The notes beneath the pieces are model-generated. The model was not told where the DNA came from. It worked only from the letters and a program-made list of their open reading frames with translations, and searched no databases. Source: Nephrocerus scutellatus (taxonomy: Eukaryota > Arthropoda > Insecta > Diptera > Pipunculidae). Taken from it: a DNA stretch of 64,000 bases. Position numbers and translations under genes: made by a program. The DNA lies in assembly GCA_947095585.1 (NCBI GenBank), contig OX352762.1, forward strand, positions 51,477,843-51,541,842, given 5' to 3'. Shown here piece after piece: positions 55,325-64,000 of the stretch (the stretch's first letter is position 1; the number at the start of each line of letters is the position of its first letter).

Positions 55325-55740
55325 ATGTATTGGTCGAGATAGGGATGCAGTGGTTGCTAAGGAAGTTGGCGGTAGGCCGGCAGAGCCAAATCAAAATATG
55401 CAGTCCGTTTCTGTTCTCCCAGATGCTCAAGGTCCGTTTTACCCTAGCGGAGAGCGACGAGTACGTGGCCACCACCCGTCATAACCAAGTGTGACGGTGG
55501 GATAAGAGGGGAGAATTTCTACGAAGTAAAGTGGCGTTGGTCCCAATCTGCGAAAAGGATCACTGGTACTTAGCCGTTGTCAGCCACTCGTAAAGCCCCG
55601 ACCGGGAGAAGATAATCATCTACGATTCACTGGCTACAGAAGGACTGGACCATGCCATTACCATATTGAAAGCATATTGTGTCCAGGAACTGCGCACGCA
55701 GGGACACCCGAAGACGTGGCAGGATCTCCAGGTTCGAATC
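55325..55740 (+). pseudogene. ULP1/SENP-like (C48) cysteine protease remnant
   Basis: The plus frame reads VALVPICEKDHWYLAVVSH, a TAA stop, then REKIIIYDSLATEGLDHAIT and ILKAYCVQELRTQ. His of HWYL (55561) and Asp of YDSL (55624) match the catalytic His and Asp of ULP1-type deSUMOylases. The Gln and Cys part is missing because a solo LTR starts at 55747. Such domains are carried by several DNA transposon superfamilies, so transposon origin is more likely than a host gene, but this is inference. Confidence 0.6.
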
Positions 55741-55746
55741 CTTAGT

Positions 55747-56105
55747 TGTAAATAAGGGAATAAGGCTACAATTCTGGTCTTTTCTCGATATTTTTGTCTA
55801 TAATATTGGAAGTTTCTGAAGGCTTTTAATGGGGTATAAGTAGAGGCGTTAGGCCGAAGTAAAATCATTAGTTAATTTGAATTTAACCAGTGAAGTTGTA
55901 AAAGTTCTTGCAAAGCGAATAAGCTACTACCTACCTAAGAGAATTATTGTAAAGTACAAGTATTATAAGTATTTTTGTGTACAATTGTGAACTTGTGTTA
56001 TTATTACTGTTTGTGAATTAAAGTTGTTATTTGTAAATTAATAAACTAGTGTTGTGTTTTATTTGCAAAATCCTTTACGAAATCGAAAGCCTGAATTTCG
56101 TAACA
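55747..56105 (+). repeat. Solo LTR
   Basis: Runs from about TGTAAATAAGGGAATAAGG to TTTCGTAACA. A GGGGTATAAGTAGAG TATA box lies at about 55831. Downstream AATTAAAG and AATAAA signals give a U3-R-U5-like order. No target duplication was found at these borders, so they may be off by a few bases. Confidence 0.55.
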
Positions 56106-56108
56106 ATA

Positions 56109-56718
56109 TGCTAGAGGCAGCCGAGAAAGTGATGACCTGCAAGATATCCGAGCTTGACTCGGTGGGTGACGAAATGTCCACGAAAGTGCAATGGGTAAGA
56201 GAAGGTTGTTAGCCAAGGAACTACGGACGCACGCAGCCCCTGAGATTGGTTTGTCCGAGCTAGTTTTCGACGAGGATAACCCGCAGAAAGAAGCCAAACG
56301 ACGTATCCAATGGCGCAACCACCGACGCAGCCGAATCAACAGCAGTAGCAGCAGTAGTAGCAGTAATAGCGGTTGCAGCAGTAGCAGCAGAAATCGCAAT
56401 AACAGTAGCAGCAGTGGCACCAGTAATAGTACAACCGACAACAACAGTAGCGAAAACGGCGAACGGAAGAGATTTGCCCGCACGAATCTCGGAAAACGTA
56501 TCCGCAGCAGCCAACACCAACCGGCACAACAGCAGAAGGCAACCCCTATAGGAGAGGACGCAGCAAAAGATACACCAACAGACGACAACATCGAAGCCAA
56601 CGGAGAAGACACCGCGGAAGATTGGTCCCAGGGTCTAAGGGAAAAGATCGGCCAAGCAAAATCAAAAATTAAGACTAGGGGATTGACCAATCGGATCGAT
56701 TTAGTACTTATTCCTTGA
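56109..56718 (+). CDS. Low-complexity Ser/Asn-rich ORF, unknown origin
   Basis: A 175-aa frame (56191-56718) is preceded in another frame by KVMTCKISELDSVGDEMSTK. Residues 50-90 are a polymorphic-looking Ser/Asn tract from an AGC/AGT trinucleotide run (56338-56450). The C-terminal half is Glu/Asp/Lys-rich with GLREKIGQAKSKIKTRGL. It may belong with the ULP1-like remnant, separated by the solo LTR. I do not recognise it. The complementary Leu-rich minus ORF is a shadow. Confidence 0.3.
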
Positions 56719-56856
56719 ATTATCGACCAATAGTAATGACCCTCAAAATCATATCTCCTCTTACGAAACACTTATGTACAGAGTGCTGTGCCGTCGTAAA
56801 GTAAACGCAATAGGCGCAGCACTACATTGATACCTGAAATAGACTGCCTATTGCTC

Positions 56857-58393
56857 TAGAGGTGGGAAAAATGGATCTCTTGAGTGTACTGAATCTTTTG
56901 GTTCAGTCACGACGAAGAGCCATTCAAAAGATCCGTTCATTTCGTTCGTTTCGTTCATTTGGTTCTTTTGTTTCTTTTTACTGTCTGAGTGCTCTATTGC
57001 AGAAATTTTTTGATAAAGTACACTTAGAACATACGTATACAAACGAGATAAAACACAACGACTTTGTCAGGCGATGAAAGAAACGGTACAACGCAGTATA
57101 CTTTCACGGCTGAAAGAAAAAGAAAACCTTAAGTTCAAAAATTTGCGAAATAAAAAGCTAACAGCAACACAATCATCCCTTATACCGGGTGATTATTTTA
57201 AGCTGAAACTTTAAAATATTTTGAAAAATAAGCACTCTACGGAAAAAATATCCAAAATCGTAATTATGGCTCCGCGGGGGAAATAAATTAGTGCTAAAAT
57301 TGGTACACCCTTTTAGGTGGGGTGGGGCTACCTTTTGAAATTGAAATTGGAACCCCTATTTTTTATTGCAAATTTGGATTCTACGGCTAAAAGTCTGAAA
57401 CATTTTTTTCGATTCATGATAGATGGCACCGTAAGACGATACTCAATTTTTCGATTACTCCTACTGAGAACCTATGAATAATTCTGCATTACGTTTGCAA
57501 TAAAAAAATGGAGGTGTGGGCACAACACGACTTTCTTTTAAGGACGGGCCGGAATTTTCAGTAACTATATATATTTTTTGCATTTTCTCATAGTAGTTTA
57601 CTACTACGACTACCACTTCCGTTTGGCCGATTTCCGCCAAAATCAACTGGGCCCTCCCAATTTATGTAAAAAGCTTAAATATGGAGTATTTAACTATACA
57701 AGAGAAAATTGAAATGGTTCTGGTTTATGAAGAAGCAAAATCAAAATTTTTTTGACGACCAATTACAATTATTTATATTGCAAATATAATGCTGAATCGT
57801 ATACATAGGTTCTTCGTAGGAGAATTAAAAATGGATGGGGTAACTATTTTTAACACTAATATATTTCACCCGCGGAATGATTAAATTTTGATCTTGGAGA
57901 TTTTTTCGTAGAGTTTATTTCCCAAGATATTTGAATTTTAGCTTAAAAAATCACCCGGTATTTTAGAATATTTCATTAAAAAGTAATAAATGTAACAAAA
58001 ACCAAATTTGTTTTCCGTATGGGTGAGAGTGAGCCATCAGCCATAGATACCCACTGGCCCAATCCTCAATGTTTCGCTTATCATCGTCTGTTTTGTGTTG
58101 CCACATATAATAAAAACAATACTGTTCCGTTCAATCTTCAATACGAACGAACTGTACCGCTCTTTTGATTCACTATAGAATAGAATCAAAGAACCAGAAC
58201 CAGTAAGTGAGTGAATGAACTGAAGACTGAACGACTGAACCATTGAACGACTGAGCCACTGAAGACTGAACTGAACGGTTGACATTTTGGATCACTACTG
58301 TTCCGTTCATTTCGTATGAAGTGTACCGCTCTTTTGGTTCACTGTACTGTTCCGTTCAGTACGAACGGATCAGTCACGAACGACTCAGCTCTA
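56857..58393. mobile_element. hAT-type element with 8-bp target duplication
   Basis: TATTGCTC occurs at 56849-56856 and 58394-58401. The left terminus begins TAGAGGTG and the right terminus inverts to TAGAGCTG, matching the short hAT terminal consensus. Subterminal GTTCCGTTCA and GTTCGTTTCGTTCA words occur in both ends. The element is 1,537 bp, including a nested 774-bp MITE, and encodes no recognisable transposase. Confidence 0.75.
57185..57958. mobile_element. TA-flanked MITE with long TIRs, nested in the hAT element
   Basis: Starts CCGGGTGATTATTTTAAGCT and ends with the inverse AATCACCCGG, bordered by TA on both sides. The inverted similarity extends more than 100 bp (for example CACTCTACGGAAAAAATAT on the left against AACTCTACGAAAAAATCT inverted on the right). 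No transposase. TA target and long TIRs suggest a Tc1/mariner-related MITE. Confidence 0.75.
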
Positions 58394-59131
58394 TATTGCT
58401 CGCTTGGTTGATGTTCTATTTGGTGGCAAGTGATAAGGGTTGTGTAACCCTGAAACATTGGTTAGGTTTTCACAAGATGAGAACACACTACAGATAGATG
58501 CTAAAAATGCCCTGTAGTGGTTTTTTTGGTTCCCGCACATTGCCAATGAACAATACAAGCGAGCAATTAAGATAATGTATTGTTAAGATAAAGTTATTTA
58601 TATAGATATGAATAAAGCGATAGCAGAGTGAGACATGAAAAGACGTGTTGATCAAAACAGTCCCGTTATTGTGTTACATTTTTAAATTTGGGAACTCTTG
58701 TCTTATGTAGACGAGAACTCATGTACTCAAAACTATGTTAGATGTGAGAAAGTCTCACCAAAGTGTTATTCGTTGTTTCCACCTTAAATAACAATAATGC
58801 TACAATAAAATAATTTGCTTGTTTGCATGTGCACGTATACGGGCTTCAAATAATGCTACAATAAATGTGAGCCGAATAGAAGGAAAAAGAAAAAAAGAAA
58901 GGAAGGCAAAACTCACCTGAACGTGAGATGTCAGTTCGTATACGTACGAGGTGTATAGCATATATGAAATAATGTGGTGTGTGGTTTTTTATTCCTTTCG
59001 GTTAGTGTAATTTTAATGACAGATTCTAGTACAACATCTGAATAGGTTCGCTTTTCTCATGTAGACGACAATTCGCGTACTCAAAACTAGGTGGTCCTGC
59101 TCACAATAAAAAACTTAACACTTAAACCTTG
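58394..59131. other. Gene-free stretch with duplicated words
   Basis: Two related segments (58696-58736 and 59051-59090) share TGTAGACGA, ACTC and TACTCAAAACTA. AATAATGCTACAATAAA occurs at about 58793 and 58851. No coding domain. Confidence 0.4.
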
Positions 59132-59348
59132 AGGGCCCAGCCCATAGAATCCGTTGCGTCCGTTGGGACGACGTATGCCCAAAAGTAAAGCATGCGATGG
59201 AAGCGACGCATAAAGTTGACCAACTCTTAACTTTTCTCTCCGGCAAATGCCTTGACCTCTCTCACAGCACTTTGAAGTTTATTTTGGCATCTGTTTTTGT
59301 TTGTCTGTCCGACGACAATGTATTTATTGATTGTATGGGCTGGGCCCT
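59132..59348. mobile_element. 217-bp TIR element
   Basis: AGGGCCCAGCCCATA at 59132-59146 is perfectly inverted at 59334-59348. Target duplication could not be fixed (TTAA-like sequence near both ends). Superfamily unresolved. Confidence 0.65.
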
Positions 59349-59594
59349 TTAAAAGAGCTCGCAGAATGAATACATAAAGTTTTAGGTTGCGACAGCAAAG
59401 TTTCAAATTGTGACAAGTTTCATTATTATATTGAAGTTGTCTTCAACAACAAAAAATATTTCACATCCGTTTCAAAATGTTGCGAACTTCATTCTGTATT
59501 TCTTTAAAAGTTTATAAACTTAAAACCTAAGATCCACCAAAATAGCGAGCAGAAAATTTTTTTGTCAACACCAAAATCCATACATTTCTGTAAC

Positions 59595-60356
59595 GTCCCC
59601 GCACACTAGAGACTTTCTGTCGGCCGATAGTTTGAATCAGTATGAACATGTATTCAAGTGCGCAGACACAACGGATTGGTATTGGCCGTTAAATAAGTTG
59701 AATGTGCGACACGATTGCCATTTAACTTTGTCTTTGTCTGTGCACTCACCAAAACCTTCTCTATACTATCCAAACGTATTTGTATTAGTAATCAACTAAA
59801 GAGCAAAATCCATATAAAATTTGTCTGTTTCCCACTACCACATCTTACGTTTCTCGCTCTTTGCGACTACTTATTTTTTGTACACCGTATTCACATCCCA
59901 CAAACACACATGCGTTTGGTCTTGGTTTACAGCATTAGTATGCGTAGAGTTGGGCTTTCTATAGAGAAGGTTTTGGCACTCACCCAAAACCTTCTCTATA
60001 GAAAGCCCAACTGTTCCGATCGTACACAGATACATGCTTAGATTGAGACCAAACGTATTTGTATTTAGTAATCAACTAAAGAGCAAAATCCATATAAAAT
60101 ATTTCTGTTTCCCACTACCACATCTTACGTTTCTCGCTCTTTGCGACTTCTTATTTTTTGTACACTGTATTCACATCCCACAAACACACATGCGTTTGGT
60201 CTTGGTTTACAGCATTAGTATGCGTAGAGTTGGGCTTTCTATAGAGAAGGTTTTGCACTCACCACTAACCTAACTGTTTAATCGGCACAGTGTGCGCACT
60301 GGCAGCCGAAAACGACCAACTATCGGCCGATAAAAAAGTCTCTAGTGTGCGGGGAC
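59595..60356. mobile_element. TIR element with internal tandem copies and hairpin
   Basis: Ends GTCCCCGCACACTAGAGACT on the left, inverted on the right. The similarity continues through CGGCCGATAGTT, about 38 bp with a few changes. The interior holds two direct copies of a block of about 215 bp (59766-59983 and 60049-60263; ACCAAACGTATTTGTATT to AGAAGGTTTTG). ORFs across it are repeat artefacts. No clear target duplication. Confidence 0.75.
59949..60011. repeat. Perfect 28-bp hairpin with 7-nt loop
   Basis: Arm 59949-59976 (GTTGGGCTTTCTATAGAGAA...) is the exact reverse complement of 59984-60011. The first arm alone recurs at the end of the second internal copy (60229-60256), so the second arm is an extra inverted piece. 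Confidence 0.95.
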
Positions 60357-60484
60357 TCTTAAGTTTTTCATTGTGAGAGCGCCCTGCGATCGCGATGTGA
60401 TTGTCTCTCCAAGCATTCAAGCAACACTGCTGAAAAGTTTGCTATATTGCTTTGGTAAAGCTAACCGGGTTTTACTTAATAACT

Positions 60485-61740
60485 CAAAGCAACAGCTTTT
60501 GGGTTTACCGCCTTACGGTGAGCACCATAACTATAAAATGGTTTTAGTTTCTTAATCCTAAAATTTTTATGGATTTACTTTTGGCTTTATGCTTATGCGA
60601 TTGTTGTTGTAAGCCAAGCTGGCTTTGACAAAGCAATTAGCTGTGTTGCTTTGACAAAGCAATTAGCTGTGTTGCTTTGGTAAAGCTAATCTGGTTTTCC
60701 TTTAATATCTCAAAGCAACAGCTTTTGGTTTTACCGGCTTACGGTGAGCACCATTTTGCCAAAGCAACACAGCTATTAACTCAAAATCATATGCGCATGC
60801 GTCAAAAGTCGTACTACTTGCGGTTAAGATGTGAGTTTTGAACATTTGCGACCAAAACTCGTACTCAGGTGAGTTTTGCACATTTGCAAACAAAATTGGT
60901 ACTCTTAACAATTTCTCCGTTTACCTACACACTTAACAGTTTCTCGCTAGTAAAAATAATATATATTAACGTTACTGTGCAACTAAATTGTTAAATGTTA
61001 AGTTGAAATTCCACATTAGCGAAATCCGCAGTACCAGAGCTATGATGTTCTATTAAAGAATAGGCGTAGTATCTCAGTTTAGATATCAAAACAATTTATC
61101 ATAAAATTGAAACCGAAAATTAGTCTATATGTGTAAATATAACAATGCACTCACAATCAATTACTCCTAACTGCACGAAATCTATTTTTTACATAGTGTT
61201 GTAAGACTATTAATGCAACCCCACTTCAATTTATATCACGACAAAATTTAGAAGAAACTAAGCATCAAAAAGATCTAGGACACAACAATCAACGAACCAA
61301 CGTTCAACGCCAAGAACGAATGCCATTTTGATTTTTCAAATTGTATCCTAAAGCGTTTGTTAATTATATTATGTCAAATAATGTCACTTTAAATGATTTC
61401 AAACCGTTTAAAGAATGGATTTCTGTGGTTAATTCGTTATGCAAAATGATGTAGGAGGTTTTTAGAAAACTGCTCGTTTGTTGGGACTTTTGTTCGATTG
61501 GTCACAAAAAAAAACATTTGCCGAGCGACTTTCTTGTTCCATTCATTTGTATATATCATTTTTGCTGCGTTGCTTTGGCAAAGCCGGCTTGGCTTTACAA
61601 AGTACGTTGAGCTCCAGTACTATAAAATGGCTTTAGTTTCCTTAATCCTGAACATTTTTATTTACTTCGGCTTCATGTCGCTTTATCACCGCCTTACGGT
61701 GAGCGCTGTAACTATAAAATGGCTTTAGTTTTAAATCCTA
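60485..61740. repeat. Dispersed short repeats (CAAAGCAACAGCTTTTGG and CCGCCTTACGGTGAGC)
   Basis: Related segments occur at 60485-60570, 60706-60755, 61606-61665 and 61686-61750. They share ACTATAAAATGGYTTTAGTTT and TTAATCCTAAAA. Words such as GCTTTGGTAAAGC and TTTGCCAAAGCAACACAGC are partly inverted relative to each other. No coding domain; 60760-61560 is otherwise featureless. Confidence 0.6.
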
Positions 61741-61877
61741 AAAACTTTTTGGCTTATTTTCGGCTTTATGCTTATGCGATTGTGTTGTAAGCCAAGCTGG
61801 ATTAGGCAAACAACGCAGCAATATATAATTATACAATACAGTTTATAATTTTTAGACGAACTTTTTAGAGGAGTGAG

Positions 61878-62460
61878 TACACACACCCGTGAGTATATTT
61901 AGTTGTAATTCAGTCTAAAGATTAAATTATCTTATAAGTCAAATAGTATGCAGCAACATTAAATGTAGGTCTTTTATTCATAAGCGATAGGTCATTCAGT
62001 CATAAGCGATATTTGAAATAGACTGAACAAACCTATTTTTACTTTGCAAACGTTTAGGCTTAAAAAAACCAAAAGCGATGCGTAGATTGAAGGTTTTACA
62101 AAACTTACCGGATTTTTAATTTATATACATGTGTAACGTCGATGGACAACACTTTTGTAAAAATTTTGGAGACCCCGTGCCCCGGGGTCGTGAGGCCCAT
62201 ACAAATTTAAAAAAAAAATTAAACCAATTTTCTTCAAAGTTTATACACATGTGTATCTCCGATGGAAAAACTTTCTGTAATTTTTTGTAAAAATTTTGGA
62301 GACCACCGTGGTCGTGAGGCCCCATACAATTTTTTTAAAAAAATTAACCCATTTTCTTCAAAAAAAAATACCCGATTTTCTTCAAATTTTATATACATGT
62401 GTAACTCCGATGGACAAAATAAACATTTTGGAGACCCCGGACGCCGAGGTTGTGACTCGT
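61878..62460. repeat. Spaced direct repeat, copy 1
   Basis: TACACACACCCGTG onward recurs at 63420, offset 1,542-1,544 bp. From about 62080 the two copies look identical, and the match runs to the window end. It could be one side of a 1.54-kb tandem duplication. Confidence 0.9.
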
Positions 62461-62870
62461 GAGGCCCCATACAAATTTGTTAAAAATTAATCCGATTTTA
62501 TTCAAATTTTGTATACATGTGTATCTCTGATGGAGAACACTTTTTGTAAAAATGTTTTAGACCCCGGCCCCCGGGGTCGTGAGGCCCCATACATTTTTTT
62601 TAAAAAAAATTAGCCCGATTTCCTTAAAATTTTATACACATGTGTATCTCCGTTGCACAACACTTTCGTAAAAATTTTATAGAGGCCCCATACAAATTTT
62701 TTAAAAACATTTCTTCAAATTTTATACACATGTGTATCTCCAATCGACAACAATTTTTGTAAAGTTTTGGGAGTGAAAAGGCCCTGATGGGTACCCATAT
62801 AAATTTATTAAAAATTGGCCCGGATTCGCATAAATTGGTGAGATTCCGAAAACTCTTTTGCTACCTGAAA
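62107..62870 (-). mobile_element. CTCTA-family-like tandem units, inverse orientation, no termini
   Basis: At least five units with ATACACATGTGTATCTCCGA, TTTTGTAAAAATTTTGGAGA and GTCGTGAGGCCCCATACA, the reverse complement of the internal units of copy B. The CTCTA subterminal repeats are not present, so this is an internal array or a truncated element. Confidence 0.75.
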
Positions 62871-62879
62871 TGAACCCTA

Positions 62880-63419
62880 AGTTAAGGAGAGTACGTCAGT
62901 CTGGAAATATACTGGAAAGTCAGGCGATAATTTGCAGCCAATTACGCAGCAGACTTGCATTCGTGTTTTTGGTGACTTATACACTCGTACTTATGTAACA
63001 AGTTCATGTCGAATGCGCTTTTGCCACGTAGGCAGAACACAACGGAGAACAAGAAATAAAAAGAAAACAACAAATGCACTAGCGACTGTCGGTTAGATTA
63101 AGTTAGCAAGTTGAGAAAACGAAAATGATGAACAAGTTGCAGTTTAGTCATAGTTGCGCCATCCGCGACCGGATCAGTAACGGCGTTTGATTTTGTTTTG
63201 AGCCTAGTACAGGCAATTCCTTTTTTTTTTGTATTGGAGTGAGAGTCGACAATTGTATTTTTCTAAAGTCGCTAATTTTTTATTGGTTCGGGAAAAATTA
63301 AACCGTAAACCAAATCGGAACAGGAGCAGTCAGAGTCTCCCTGTGCGAAATTTTAAACCACGGCGGTGCAAGTCGTCTGGCTGGAACGGCGGTGTCAGTT
63401 AAAAAATTTTTTTTTTGAC
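62880..63419. other. Apparently unique sequence
   Basis: No repeat family or coding domain seen. It has a more balanced base composition than its surroundings. It is the spacer between the two 1.54-kb-offset copies. Confidence 0.3.
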
Positions 63420-64000
63420 TACACACACCCGTGTATGTATATTTAGCTGTAATTCAGTCTAAAGAGCAATTTATCTTAGAAGTCAAATAGTATGCAACAA
63501 CATTAAATGAAGGTCTTTCTTTCATAAGCGATAGGTCATTCAGTCATAAGCGATATTTGAAATAGACTGAACAAACCTATTTTTACTTTGCAAACGTTTA
63601 GGCTTAAAAAAACCAAAAGCGATGCGTAGATTGAAGGTTTTACAAAACTTACCGGATTTTTAATTTATATACATGTGTAACGTCGATGGACAACACTTTT
63701 GTAAAAATTTTGGAGACCCCGTGCCCCGGGGTCGTGAGGCCCATACAAATTTAAAAAAAAAATTAAACCAATTTTCTTCAAAGTTTATACACATGTGTAT
63801 CTCCGATGGAAAAACTTTCTGTAATTTTTTGTAAAAATTTTGGAGACCACCGTGGTCGTGAGGCCCCATACAATTTTTTTAAAAAAATTAACCCATTTTC
63901 TTCAAAAAAAAATACCCGATTTTCTTCAAATTTTATATACATGTGTAACTCCGATGGACAAAATAAACATTTTGGAGACCCCGGACGCCGAGGTTGTGAC
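63420..64000. repeat. Spaced direct repeat, copy 2 (cut by the window end)
   Basis: Matches 61878-62456 with small differences in the first 100 bp (for example near 63510). It carries the same inverse CTCTA-type units from about 63651. Confidence 0.9.

Noticed and set aside
56046..56771. 241-codon minus ORF rich in Leu
   Set aside because: It is the complement of the CAG/AGC-rich stretch and the solo LTR; no domain and no support.
59715..60273. Two similar ORFs of 108 and 79 codons
   Set aside because: They are produced by the duplicated internal block of a TIR element and have no domain similarity that I can see.
62116..63869. Two identical 69-aa minus ORFs
   Set aside because: They come from CTCTA-type tandem units within the direct repeat and do not represent a gene.

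Overview
This window looks like a heterochromatic or otherwise transposon-saturated stretch of an insect nuclear genome. The insect assignment is an inference from the mixture of families: two BEL/Pao (roo-like) retroelements, Jockey-, R1/I- and RTE-type LINEs, a Penelope-like fragment, gypsy remnants, pogo/Tigger, hAT and Harbinger-like DNA elements, a tRNA-derived SINE, and a possible 55-nt intron. A dipteran is my best guess, but I cannot name the species. There is no bacterial gene organisation and no rRNA or CRISPR. Almost every coding signal is a decayed mobile-element ORF. The only candidate host gene is a small two-exon model on the minus strand at 24527-24809.

Layout. 1-10 kb: Jockey-clade RT on the minus strand split by a SINE with an 11-bp target duplication; a Penelope-like RT scrap; then a minus-strand BEL/Pao element (BEL1, about 3.3-9.9 kb) interrupted by a plus-strand RTE LINE (5.7-8.0 kb). 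10.5-21.8 kb: a second Jockey copy carrying a Harbinger-like MITE, then a near-perfect 4,673-bp tandem duplication (11370-16042 and 16043-20715) that copies one end of an LTR-type element. 21.9-28.2 kb: R1/I-type LINE fragments, a GA microsatellite, a headless second SINE copy, the small gene candidate, copies of an unclassified interspersed repeat (called here the CTCTA family), and an RTE tail. 28.3-41.9 kb: a four-level nest, namely a TA-flanked long-TIR DNA element containing a 12.4-kb BEL/Pao provirus (BEL2) with LTRs, PBS, PPT, env-like ORF and TCCTG target duplication, which contains an RTE LINE, which contains a pogo/Tigger element. BEL2 env is also split by a 95-bp, 14-copy minisatellite. 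41.9-46.6 kb: a Helitron-like 3' terminus and a nearly full-length RTE-type LINE. 46.6-53.5 kb: gypsy LTR and pol scraps, a Jockey ORF1 scrap, an RTE 5' end, and three CTCTA repeats. 53.5-64 kb: LINE endonuclease, a ULP1-like protease remnant, a solo LTR, a hAT element containing a TA-flanked MITE, two further TIR elements (one with a 28-bp perfect hairpin), small direct repeats, and the start of a 1.54-kb spaced direct repeat cut by the window edge.

These genes do not cooperate in a pathway. The main biological information is the insertion order, which can be read from target-site duplications and from frames that resume on either side of each insert. The most interesting unexplained structure is the CTCTA family: subterminal inverted repeats, internal tandem units of roughly 110-130 bp with a palindromic core, a short 3' hairpin in some copies, and head-to-tail tandem copies. 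This architecture recalls Helentron-associated (DINE-1/HINE) elements.
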